The position numbers and the translations under genes are program-made. The notes below the pieces were generated by a model. The model was not told the DNA's origin. It did no database searches and worked only from the letters and a program-made list of their open reading frames with translations. This document shows, in pieces, positions 55,105 to 64,000 of a stretch of 64,000 nt of DNA; positions within the stretch are counted from its first letter, which is position 1; every line of letters begins with the position of its first letter. The DNA is from Undaria pinnatifida (taxonomy: Eukaryota > Sar > Phaeophyceae > Laminariales > Alariaceae): assembly GCA_012845835.1 (NCBI GenBank), contig JABAKD010000002.1, forward strand, positions 4,046,001 to 4,110,000. Direction: 5' to 3'.

Positions 55105-56118
55105 TCGCGTCATTATCTTTCCAGCCATTCATGAGGTCGCTTTCATTCATCCCCCATCCCCCTGTCCAACGCCCCCTTCTTCCCCACACCCCGCACGATC
55201 GCCTAGAATCAGCACCGCGCGTATAGCAAGCCCCTACATATATGACTAATATTACGCGCGGTCGGAAGATCACCCATAATGTTGCTAAAATCATTGTCGA
55301 CCAAATCCTTCATATCATATCTGGGGTGTGTTTCAATATTATATGTGACCTAAACCTCTTGAAAACCCCCACCCCCGCCTTTTCATTTTTTTTTTTTTTT
55401 TTTCGATCTCCCTTGCTCAATCGCCCCACCTAATATTGAGATCCGCCAGAGTAATAAACACTTCCACGCCCTGGATATCGCCTCGTTATCGTTTCAGAGC
55501 CGTCCATGCCGCTGCTGCAACCCCCCCCCCCCTCCCCCCGCTCCCAACGCCCCATCCTTCCCCACCACCCGCACCATCGCCTAGACCTAGCACCACGCGT
55601 GCAGCAAAACCCTACATCTATGCGACCTAAAGCCCTCCCCCCCCCCCGCCACATTCCCACCCCCTCCCTCACAAGAGGGATTCATAGTTTCCACGCACAA
55701 ATCGAGCTGCCCCATCTGTCCCTTCCCCCCCTCCCCCCCTCCCGCCCCCGACCCGTTTAGATCAAAATCAGCCCCCCACCGTCCTGAAAATCTCCGCCCT
55801 CCCCTCGCCGGTTATTCGACTTACAGTATTCACTTGATAAACTGATGCATTTCCGTGCTCAGCTGTCAGATTTTGCCCCCCTCATAAACGGGTTTTATAG
55901 TTCCCGCGCACAGACTGCCTAATAACGTCACCCTATTGACCCTGATAGCTACACTGTAGTTGCAAGGGGAGTTGCCGACCTATATCCATATCCTTCAAGG
56001 TTCATGAGGACACACAACCCGCAATACGCGCGATCGGAGTATCACACACAGCTTGCAAAGATGAGTTTCAAAATGCTCGAAATCACGGCCGGAGTGAGTG
56101 TAAATTTTTGATATATAT
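55105..56118 (-). repeat. Family G: fragment plus near-complete copy
   Basis: A partial copy (55,105-55,245, with CGATCGCCTAGAATCAGCAC) is followed by a near-complete one starting ATATGTGACCTAAACCTC near 55,338 and ending GGAGTGAGTGTAAATTTT. All standard modules and four C runs are present. Confidence 0.8.
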
Positions 56119-56565
56119 ATTTGCACCAGTAAGTCAGTGTGGACGGATCCAAATAGGTAATCTACAAAATGCAGGCGACGAGGTGTCGTAATTTCTCAAC
56201 CAATTTTTTTGGCAACTTCTTTGCCCACTACATTTAGGCATTGGTTTGCTCAACAAGTCGCGATGCAATTTTCGATCTGTCCGTTTGCGCCAATTGATTT
56301 GAGCTGCAGCAAAAAAAACGAAACAGGAAAAAAAGAGTGGATAACCAAGAAAAAAACCTAACCACAACCAAGGACAGACCAAATACACACGCGGAACAAG
56401 GTCAAGCGCGAGGCAACAACGCGCGCGCGACATTCATGTTGTCTGGACAATGTCTTGGTAATCTACAGCCGTCAAAAAGGCTCCGAAACGCCCGTGTTGC
56501 TTGATTAAAAAATACATTTTGTTTTCGGGCCGGCCGAGGGGGGATCCAGGCATTTTGTTTTCGTA
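56119..56565. other. No gene recognised
   Basis: A short unique-looking stretch. GGGCCGGCCGAGGGG near 56,528 repeats the word found at the other edge of the satellite gap. Confidence 0.5.
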
Positions 56566-56569
56566 CCAC

Positions 56570-57770
56570 ACCCTTGATCTCGGTGTAGCTTTGTTTTCGC
56601 TTACAACTCACGAGAACGGGGCGATTACGGCAGTTGGACGACGATTGGCCACCAATTTCATCATAATCAGTTCTTCATGTATGTATCCCTGTATGCACTC
56701 GACAGACTCGAGTATAAACCTCCGGCGCGTACGCTTGTATCGAGTCGCGGAGCCCGATTGCAGCATGACACGCGCGATTACTTTTATTACCCTTGCCGAC
56801 ATTTATCTAGGCGTCGGATATTTATTTTTCATATATAACGGACGAGAACGCGGCGATTGCTACAACTTACCAACAACGTTATCGTGATAAAGTATTCATG
56901 TATCCCTGTGCACTCGACATGTCAAACCTCCGGCGTGCACTCTTGTATCGACTCGCGCAGCCCTGTTGCAGCATGACACGCGCTCGATACCTTACCCTTT
57001 CTGACATTTATCTGGGCGTAGGTGTTTTTTTTTGCTCACGAGAACAGGGCGATTACGACTATGTACCATCAATAGTCTAGTGGTGTTATTATGGCTTTAT
57101 GTATCCCTGCGCACTCGATGGTGCCGTCAACGTTCCGCCGTGCAGGCGTGTATCGAGCCGTGGAGCCTGATTGCAGCACGGCACGCTGGATCCCTTACCC
57201 TTGCGGACGCAGGAAATTTTGCCTTACCCCACGAGAACGAGGCGAGTACGCCGATTGTCCAACAACGTCCACGGCACTTTGTCTTCATGTATCCCTGTAT
57301 CCTCGACAATGAACTCACACTTCCGGCGTGTACGCTTGTGCCGAGCCGCAGAGGCCGATAGAAGTATGACATGCGCGATTCCTGATCCTTGCCGAGATTT
57401 TTCGCGGTGTAGGAGCTTTTTCTTCAACTCACGAGGAGGACGCGGATATAATACGATGATTTACTATCAACGTTGGCGCGATAAGGTTATTACGTCGTTT
57501 TCCCATCTACGTCCACCCATACCGTCAAACCGCCGGCGAATGTACCTAACTGCTGAGTACGATGGCAGCACGCGATTCCGTGTGCTTGCCAACAATCATG
57601 CGCGGCGTAGGATCTTGAGAATAAACTGACGAAAACCGCACCGGTTCCGCGATTGACCACCAACGCTTTAACAGCGTCGTCATAATGTATCCATGCGCAC
57701 TCGACAATGCCGTCAAACCACAGCTCGGTTGCGGTAATTTACACGCGATTCTTTATTCTTTCTGACGTGT
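56570..57770 (+). repeat. Satellite S207, block 2 (about 6 units)
   Basis: It has the same unit as block 1 in the same orientation. Anchors lie at about 56,683, 56,900, 57,101, 57,289, 57,497 (weak) and 57,687. The blocks may be one array split by about 2.7 kb. Confidence 0.88.
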
Positions 57771-57823
57771 ACCCTGCGGTCAGGGGGCGACGTAGGAAAG
57801 GTATTTATGTTCACTCTCGTCTT

Positions 57824-58194
57824 TGTTCGATATAAAGCTTGTCTCAACGAACAGCCTAGCAATAAGCTATGGTTACACACGTTGAGTCACGGAGGTAAGT
57901 TACAGGGATCGTCTCGTGGTATCACCCACGAGCAGTCCCACGGGTATGTACGAGAAGCCACTATGCGAAGAGGTTTAGGTGTTTGACTACGAGCGGTAGT
58001 TACTGGGCTGCGGAGAGTTGACCCATATGACCCACTCCACCTTTCCCCCTGCATTCGTCTACCCCTTTCCGAGCCGACATAATGAAGACATCTTAAACTA
58101 TCTTCTACACACTGCGTGTTGCAGTGCCTCGTTCACAGCCTAGTGTGGCTGTTGGGAGCTTATCCATCCATCGCATATCAGCGCCAATTGAACA
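57824..58194 (+). repeat. 5' LTR of copia C
   Basis: 371 bp from TGTTCGATATAAAGC to CAATTGAACA. It contains the stem-loop CTCGTGG-TATCAC-CCACGAG near 57,913. It differs from the 3' LTR at numerous positions, so the insertion is not recent. Confidence 0.92.
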
Positions 58195-58231
58195 CGTTAC
58201 CGGACTTGTTGTTCGAGCAAGCAACCTGATC

Positions 58232-59194
58232 ATGCCGAGTGGACCCCCAGTAGATGTGTCGTCTGAGAGAGATGGACGACCTGACAAGTCTCTTGAGGCA
58301 GCTGGCGGCGGACAGGAGAGAAGACCAAGATCAACGCGAGACTGACCGAGAACTGCGACTGTGACCGAGAACTGCGACGTCAAGACGATGAGTGACTGAA
58401 GACGCAGATTTTCGAGGCGATGGATCGCAGAACTGCTGTGGTTAGTGAGGTTGCGTTGGTGTTACTGGTGAGCGGGTCGGAACCGCTACCAGTGCAGAGG
58501 AAGTACGGGGAGTCAGCTCCAGTGGGAGTTCGCCAGGTCTTGGCGTAGCAATAGGCCTGCCAAGGAGTGGTGCGAGTAGCGGCGTAGATAGTAATAGGGC
58601 TGAAGTTGGTTCTCGCGAATTTGGGAGTTTGAAGCAGTCGGATCCTAAATTCAGTGGAAAGTCGGAAGACTCTCCATCGTGGAAGGAGCACTTTGACGTG
58701 TATACTTCCATGGTTGGGTGCATGTTGACGTTCCTCGTAGATAGTGATATGATGATAGGCGACGTTACGGAGAACACTCAATACTTCTCTCGCATGGGTT
58801 CAGTGACAAACATATGAAGACAGCTAGAGTAGCGTGGACTTGCCTGACAGAGAGCGTTGTGAACCGTGATCTGCTCGGTAGATTGTTCCCAAAAAAATTA
58901 CCTAGTGCTGGTGGGAGAATGTTGTGTGATTAGTTCATGCCCAAGACCATGGCTGAACAGGTCAAGTGGTCGGTAGCGTTCGACTCCGCAAAAATGGAGA
59001 AGGGAGAAGAGCCCATGAGGTATTTTAGTCGGATAGACAAGATTTTTGAATTGCTCGCGTGGCTAGGTGTGGTCGGGTCGGTAGCAGACGTCAACCACAA
59101 GATCATTATGACCCTTACATCAGACTACGAAATAGAGGAACGCACTATCTTGTACCGTGAGGATTTCACTAGAGCGGAGATCGAGAGCATCATA
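58232..59194 (+). pseudogene. gag: gag of copia C
   Basis: The probable start is the ATG at 58,232 (MPSGPPVD). The core carries WKEHFDVYTSMVG, MIGDV, FMPKTMAEQVKWSV, MRYFSRIDKIFELL and EIEERTILYREDF. Private stops lie at about 58,814 (TGA) and 58,930 (TAG, where A encodes Trp). The frame ends at TGA 59,195-59,197 and then continues open into pol, exactly as in element A. Confidence 0.85.
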
Positions 59195-59197
59195 TGA

Positions 59198-62100
59198 CAG
59201 CGGTACTTGCGCCTTCCCGCGACGAAGGGTAAGGACGTGGGCCAGGCTCTATTTTCGAATGGAGCTGCTCGAGGTGGTCGTGCATGTAGAGGTAGGCATA
59301 GAAGTAACGGTAAGCAGACAGGTGGAAGTGACACAGCAAGCAAGAACAGTCAGGGTAGCAGAAGCAGTAACCCCCAAGCCCCCACACATAAACCCCCCTC
59401 AGCGTTGGACATGGTGAAGAAAAAACGCATTCGTTGCTTGGAACCCGGGCACCCCTGGTCCCGGTGCAAGGCTCGCATCCCTCCTGCACCAGAGCAGACA
59501 TCAGGCGGAGGTGCGCAAGGCCAGAACAATGACGATGAGACTGTGTGTTGCCTTGCGAAGTGCATGCTTGGTACTAACGATGACTCGTGTAATGAGGAAC
59601 GTAGTGATTGCATCGGTGAGAAGTGGATAGCGGACAGTGGTGCATCTTTAAACATGACCCATTCAGCTGACCTTTTGATGGATGTAAGCCTGTGCGATGA
59701 CAAGGTTAGAATCGGTGACAGCCATCTGATCGACGTGGTAGGGTACGGAACGCTGACTGTCGTATTCCAAAGGGATTTGACTGTCAAGCTGTTGGATGTG
59801 GTCTACGCGCCGGAAATCGCATTTAACTTGTTTTCGCTGATGGCTGCACACAAGCAGGGAGTAGCATTCACGACTGAGGAGAAAGACTTATACATTTCTC
59901 TTTTCAATGGGAGGTTGAGGTTTGAAGGTGATGGATCCAGTTGCTCCGGATTCGATTACAGGATAGAGCCAGACCACGGCTATGTACCGTTCCCCCTTGA
60001 AACCGCCAATCCTCCCGAGACTTGTGCTGAATATGGTTGCAATTTTCCCCTTACTTTTCCCGTGCTTGCACCCGGTAATACCGCGTCTACTGATACTAGG
60101 GTAGACATCAACGTTTTTCGCTGCGTGCAAGGTCACTCGGATGAACTACTGATGTGAGAGACCGCAAACCCACTCGGTCTAGAACTGGTAGGAAAATTCA
60201 AGCCATGTACGGGATGCTCTATGGCGAAAGGCTACCGCAAGCCTGTCCCTAACACCTCTAAATCACGCGCAACAGAGAAGTTGGAGAGAGCTTTTGTTGA
60301 CCTCAGCAGACCTAACAGTACACCTTCCCTGACGGGTGCGCGGTATGTCATGCATGTGAAGGATGACTTCTCTCGCCATGCGTGGGTGTATTTTCTGAAG
60401 CATAAATCGGATTCAAGAGAGGCATTTAGGAAGTTTTTGGCTGACGCGCGCGCCGACGGAGTACCCTCTAAAGTTGAGATTGTAAGGTCAGACAACGGGG
60501 GGGAGGTTTTCCGTGCTGAGGTTGGAGAGGTGTGCAAACAATATTGCATCAAGCAGGAATTCACCAATGCCGATAGCCTTAAACAGAACGGTGTAGTAGA
60601 GAGAGCGCTAGGTGTCATCCAGAACGCGGGCCTCGCCGCGTGCATCCAAGCGCCCATCATATTTCCTCACATTCAACTACCGCCGACTAAATCCGTGTGA
60701 GCGGAAGCGGTGCACTGGGCTTGTTACGCCCTGAAACACACCGCGACCATTGAAAACCCGGGAACCGGTCGCCGCACGAAATGCGGTACGGAACTGCCGC
60801 ACCTGCTTCACCGCACCCGTTCCTTCACCCAGCGTACTGTCGTTGGAAACGCCCATTGAAGTCGCACCCCCGGGCCGAAAGCTGCTTTAACCTCGGGCCG
60901 GGCATCGACCACCCAAGTGACTCCTTGCGGATGCTTACGCGGTCGAACAAGGTAGTGGAAACGAGATCCGTGACCTGGGAGGCAACGATTAGTACAGGAG
61001 CGCCGTCACCCCCGCTGCCGGAGATGCCGGAGCAGGGAGCGACCGTGGACCTAGAAGAAGCGCCTGAGCCGGGAGGGACGGATGTCTATGAATCAGCCCC
61101 GACGACTCCACTGCTGGTATTGGGGAGGGAAATTCCTCACCAACTCCGTGCAGTGTCTCCAATGACGTAAGCTGCCGGCGATTCGGAAGCCGGAAGTGAG
61201 GAGTGGAACGATTCATCAACGGTCAGCAGCGAAGCGCCTGAAAGCGCACTTCATCTCGAGATGACGACGATGCGTCCTCTTCTGACGATGTAGCTCCGAC
61301 CCGGACTGCTATCCGGACTGCTGCGCGCCCACGTGGAGCGCACATGTCAGGACCAGGCGATGGTGAAGAGATTCGGGAGGGAACCACGAGAGCGCAGACA
61401 AGAGCGCTCAACCGGGAAGCGGCAACAGGGCTAATCAGTACGCTGTGAGGCAGGCCGCATATTCCATGCGCTACTGGCGGCGCAAGACACAGGCGGTAAA
61501 CCTACTCGGTTGCCGTACTTCCTCCTCAAGGAGGCGGAACCGGAACCGACGTCTTACTCCGCGGCGCGTTCTTCAAATCACCCTGGCGTTGGGGTAGGGG
61601 CGATGCAAGCGGAATTGGATGGATTTGAGGCCGCTGACACTTTCACTGAGGTTTCCGATGTTCCGCGGGTAGCAGTATTGTGCAATGAAAGTGGCTCTTG
61701 AAGTGGAAGGGCGACGAGCATGGCATGATTGATAGAGCTAAGGCGAAATTGGTAGCTGAGGGCTATAGTCAGGTAGAGGGAGTTGACAACTTTGATACGT
61801 TTGCCCCTACTGCATTAACCACGTCTAACCGCATCGAAGCAGCAATGGCATGCAAACTTGACTGGGACTTGATGCACTTGGACGTTGACCAGGCCTATAT
61901 TCAGTCAGAGTTGGACACCGAATTTTTCACAAGGTTTCCCCCTGGGTGTGGGCGGTTATCGGGTAAGGTAGTCCGACTCATCAAAGCTCTCTAAGGGCTC
62001 AAGCAGAGTGGTCGCCCGTGGTATAAGCTACTGTCGTCAACCTTGGTTCAATGTGGTTTGAGCAGTGCTTGGCAGACCCGTGCGTGTTTCGACTGGTGGT

Positions 62101-62830
62101 GAATAACGAGGTTGCAGCGATGCTGGTGGTCCACGTGGACGACATCAAGATCGCGGCCACCAAGGAAATCACGGATTCAGTAGTGGCGGATCTCAGCAAG
62201 AGGTTCCCTACGAATCATCTTTGCGAGGTTTTCTCATGACCCTAAGGATGTACATGTTAAGGCGGCTAGGAAGATAATCGACTACCTGAGCGCTACGGCT
62301 CACATAGGTCTGACGTTCAGTAAGGACAGTAAACTAGAGGAAGTGCAGGTGGATTACGACTTGAAGACGTACGTGGACTCTGACTACGCCCACAAGGTTG
62401 ACGTTAGGCGTTCGGTCTCTGGCGTGGCTGTCTATTGCGCGGGGGTACACTTGTGTCGTGGTTTTCTAGGCCGCAGAAATGCGTCACCCTATCAACTACC
62501 GAGGCGGAGTACGTAGCCATAGCCGACGGGGTGAAGGAAGCCCTTTACGTCAGGGGAGTGTTGGTTTTCCTGATGCCCAGTGTGGGGTCGCCGAGTATTC
62601 GAGTGTTTGAAGACAACACAGGGGCGATAGACTTGGCCAAAAACCCATTGAGCTCATCTTACAGTAAGCGCAACGATGTACGGTACCATTTCGTGCGCGA
62701 GTTGGTGGGGACGGGAGACTTGTCGGTTAAGTATTTCAGGACGGACGACCAGCATGCGGACATTCTCACAAAGGCTATTGGCACAGAGAGTTTTGAGAAA
62801 CACCACGGTTTTCTGTTAGGGATGCAATAA
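59198..62830 (+). pseudogene. pol: pol region of copia C
   Basis: The knuckle is degenerate (RIRCLEPGHPWSRC). Protease keeps the catalytic motif (KWIADSGASLNMTH). After a TGA near 60,155 integrase continues with KPCTGCSMAKGY, FVDLSRP, RSDNGGEV and QNGVVERALG, so all three acidic residues are present. RT keeps LDVDQAYIQSEL and the VVHVDDIKI box but has frameshifts near 61,660 and 61,990. About 260 bp between RT and RNase H are missing at 62,223-62,230. RNase H has TLSTTEAEYVAIADG and HADILTKAIG and ends with TAA at 62,828-62,830. Of the three copies it is the best preserved at catalytic sites. Confidence 0.9.
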
Positions 62831-62895
62831 TTTGTTGTTCGTGGATGGTGTTTGTTTTTATCGAGGCTTGGTTGTTGATCCAGCGCCAGGGAGGG

Positions 62896-63266
62896 TGTTT
62901 GATATAGCTTGTCTCAACGAATAGCCTAGCAATAAATTACGGCTACATACGTTGTGTCACGGAGGTACGTTACAGGGATCGTCTCGTGGTATTAACCACG
63001 AGCAAGTTCCCATAGGTATGTACGAGTAGGCACTATGCGAGGAGGTTTAGGTATTCGACTACGAGCGGTTGTTCCTGGGCTGTGGAGAGTTGGCCCACAT
63101 GACCCATTTCACCTTTCCCCCTGCGTTCGTCTACCCCTTTTCGGGCCGACATATTACAGACATCTTAAACTATCTTCTACACCCTGCGTGTGGCAGTGCC
63201 TCGCTCACAGCCTAGTGTGGCTGTTGGGAGCTTATCCATCCATCGCATATCAGCGCCAATTGAACA
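62896..63266 (+). repeat. 3' LTR of copia C
   Basis: 371 bp, preceded by AGGGAGGG. The stem-loop is kept as CTCGTGG-TATTAA-CCACGAG, with changes only in the loop. Confidence 0.92.
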
Positions 63267-64000
63267 GTATGCAGCTTTGTACAAGTATGGATATTGTGTT
63301 CTCTGCGCGCCTCCGACGAAGGAACTGATTGATAGCGTTGCGGCCGGAGCAGCCATTCCATGTTTTGACCTCGTCTAGTTTGGTACCCTTCATCGTTTTC
63401 GGTGGAAAATTGGGAAGGTGCGCGTGCATTAGCGCAGCATGGAATGCATGTAGCTTGTCGTGCAAGTCCGAGAGCCGAACGATGAAGTCGTGGAGGTGGG
63501 AAGGGGGCGATACTCACCCAGCCTTTGAAATCCAGTAAATTAAGGTCGATGTTTCGATACAGCAGCAGCAAAGAAAGTCTATTCGTAGACACGCAGGAAC
63601 GCAGGACTCCAAGAACTATCAAACCTGCAAGACGATGAAGGTAAACACAGCCGTCTAGGCGAGGCACACGAGAAAATTTTGGTTCTCGTCTGACTTACAG
63701 CATCAGCACCTGTAAACGAAATCCCTGGAATGTACGAGTCTGGTGCCATCGAGCGCGTGTAAAAGTAGGCACGCCCTGTTCCAGGTCGATCACAAAATAT
63801 ATGTTACTCCGTAGAAAGGCACTACAGCAGTGCTGTCAGCTACCTGGTGAGCGCTCGCTTGGCGTACCTGCGTGGTCATTGCGAGAAAAGAGCGTCAGGG
63901 CCGGCAACAGCTTTCGCGCATAGCGTGCCTGCTCACAGCGGCAACGCACCAACCGCCAGCTGAAGAAATCTCGCTGCGTTTTAGCCGCTGTCAGCACCTA
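63267..64000. other. No gene recognised
   Basis: Right edge of the window. A minus-strand frame of 151 codons (63,212-63,667) begins in the LTR region and shows no known motif. Confidence 0.4.

Larger units (their letters stand above)
57824..63266 (+). mobile_element. Ty1/copia LTR retrotransposon C (decayed)
   Basis: Two 371-bp LTRs enclose gag and pol in copia order. Its LTRs and proteins are close to those of element A. The flanks (GTCTT before, GTATG after) do not form a clear target duplication. It lies directly after satellite block 2. Private stops, frameshifts and a deletion of about 260 bp between RT and RNase H make it inactive. Confidence 0.95.

Noticed and set aside
52270-57770. 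CRISPR array
   Set aside because: Units of about 207 bp diverge over their whole length without short identical repeats and unique spacers. The context is eukaryotic satellite DNA.
57819-63271. 5-bp target duplication for copia C
   Set aside because: GTCTT and GTATG match at only three of five positions.

Overview
The window looks like nuclear DNA of a eukaryote with a repeat-rich, gene-poor genome. It has three Ty1/copia-type LTR retrotransposons, a LINE 3' end, a small LTR element without a recognisable pol gene, several families of short terminal-inverted-repeat elements (MITEs), tRNA-like SINEs, a satellite of about 207 bp, long (CA)n and (CAA)n microsatellites, and many copies of an unusual element carrying long G or C runs. 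There are no operons or bacterial-style gene clusters. A stramenopile alga, perhaps a brown alga, is my guess from the carbohydrate-sulfotransferase-like gene and the repeat landscape. That is inference and cannot be confirmed from the sequence alone.

Only one convincing cellular gene is visible: an intronless 342-codon carbohydrate sulfotransferase-like gene on the minus strand at 10,424-11,452. Almost everything else that codes belongs to decayed retroelements.

Layout: 0-1.6 kb, tandem G-tract elements (family G). 1.6-7.4 kb, mostly unrecognised, with one 249-bp MITE and faint coding relics. 7.5-9.1 kb, a LINE 3' end with a glycine/G-rich tail, then an (AAC)n-tailed repeat (family K) holding a MITE. 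10.4-11.5 kb, the sulfotransferase. 11.6-17.9 kb, a dispersed repeat pair, four MITE-2 copies and a protease-like retroelement relic. 18.3-24.3 kb, copia element A, with a MITE inside its 3' LTR. 24.8-25.8 kb, an unrecognised ORF and its degenerate duplicate. 26.9-28.6 kb, LTR element D, with perfect 5-bp target duplications. 31.5-37.1 kb, a long family K copy that has received a SINE and a shorter family K copy, plus 300 bp of (CA)n and 480 bp of (CAA)n. 37.1-40.8 kb, a second SINE, another family K copy and a cluster of family G elements. 41.5-49.0 kb, copia element B on the minus strand, with perfect GGTGC target duplications and a family G insertion in one LTR. 50.4-57.8 kb, more family G copies and two blocks of the 207-bp satellite. 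57.8-63.3 kb, copia element C, a sister of A.

The most informative feature is the number of filled and empty site pairs inside the window: SINE in K, K in K, G in K, G in LTR, MITE in LTR and MITE in a dispersed repeat. They show directly that these noncoding families moved and give a relative order of insertions. The most unusual candidates are family G (conserved modules joined by variable G/C runs), a UGA between gag and pol that is shared by copia elements A and C although all other disabling changes noted are private, and an antisense coding relic downstream of pol in element B.
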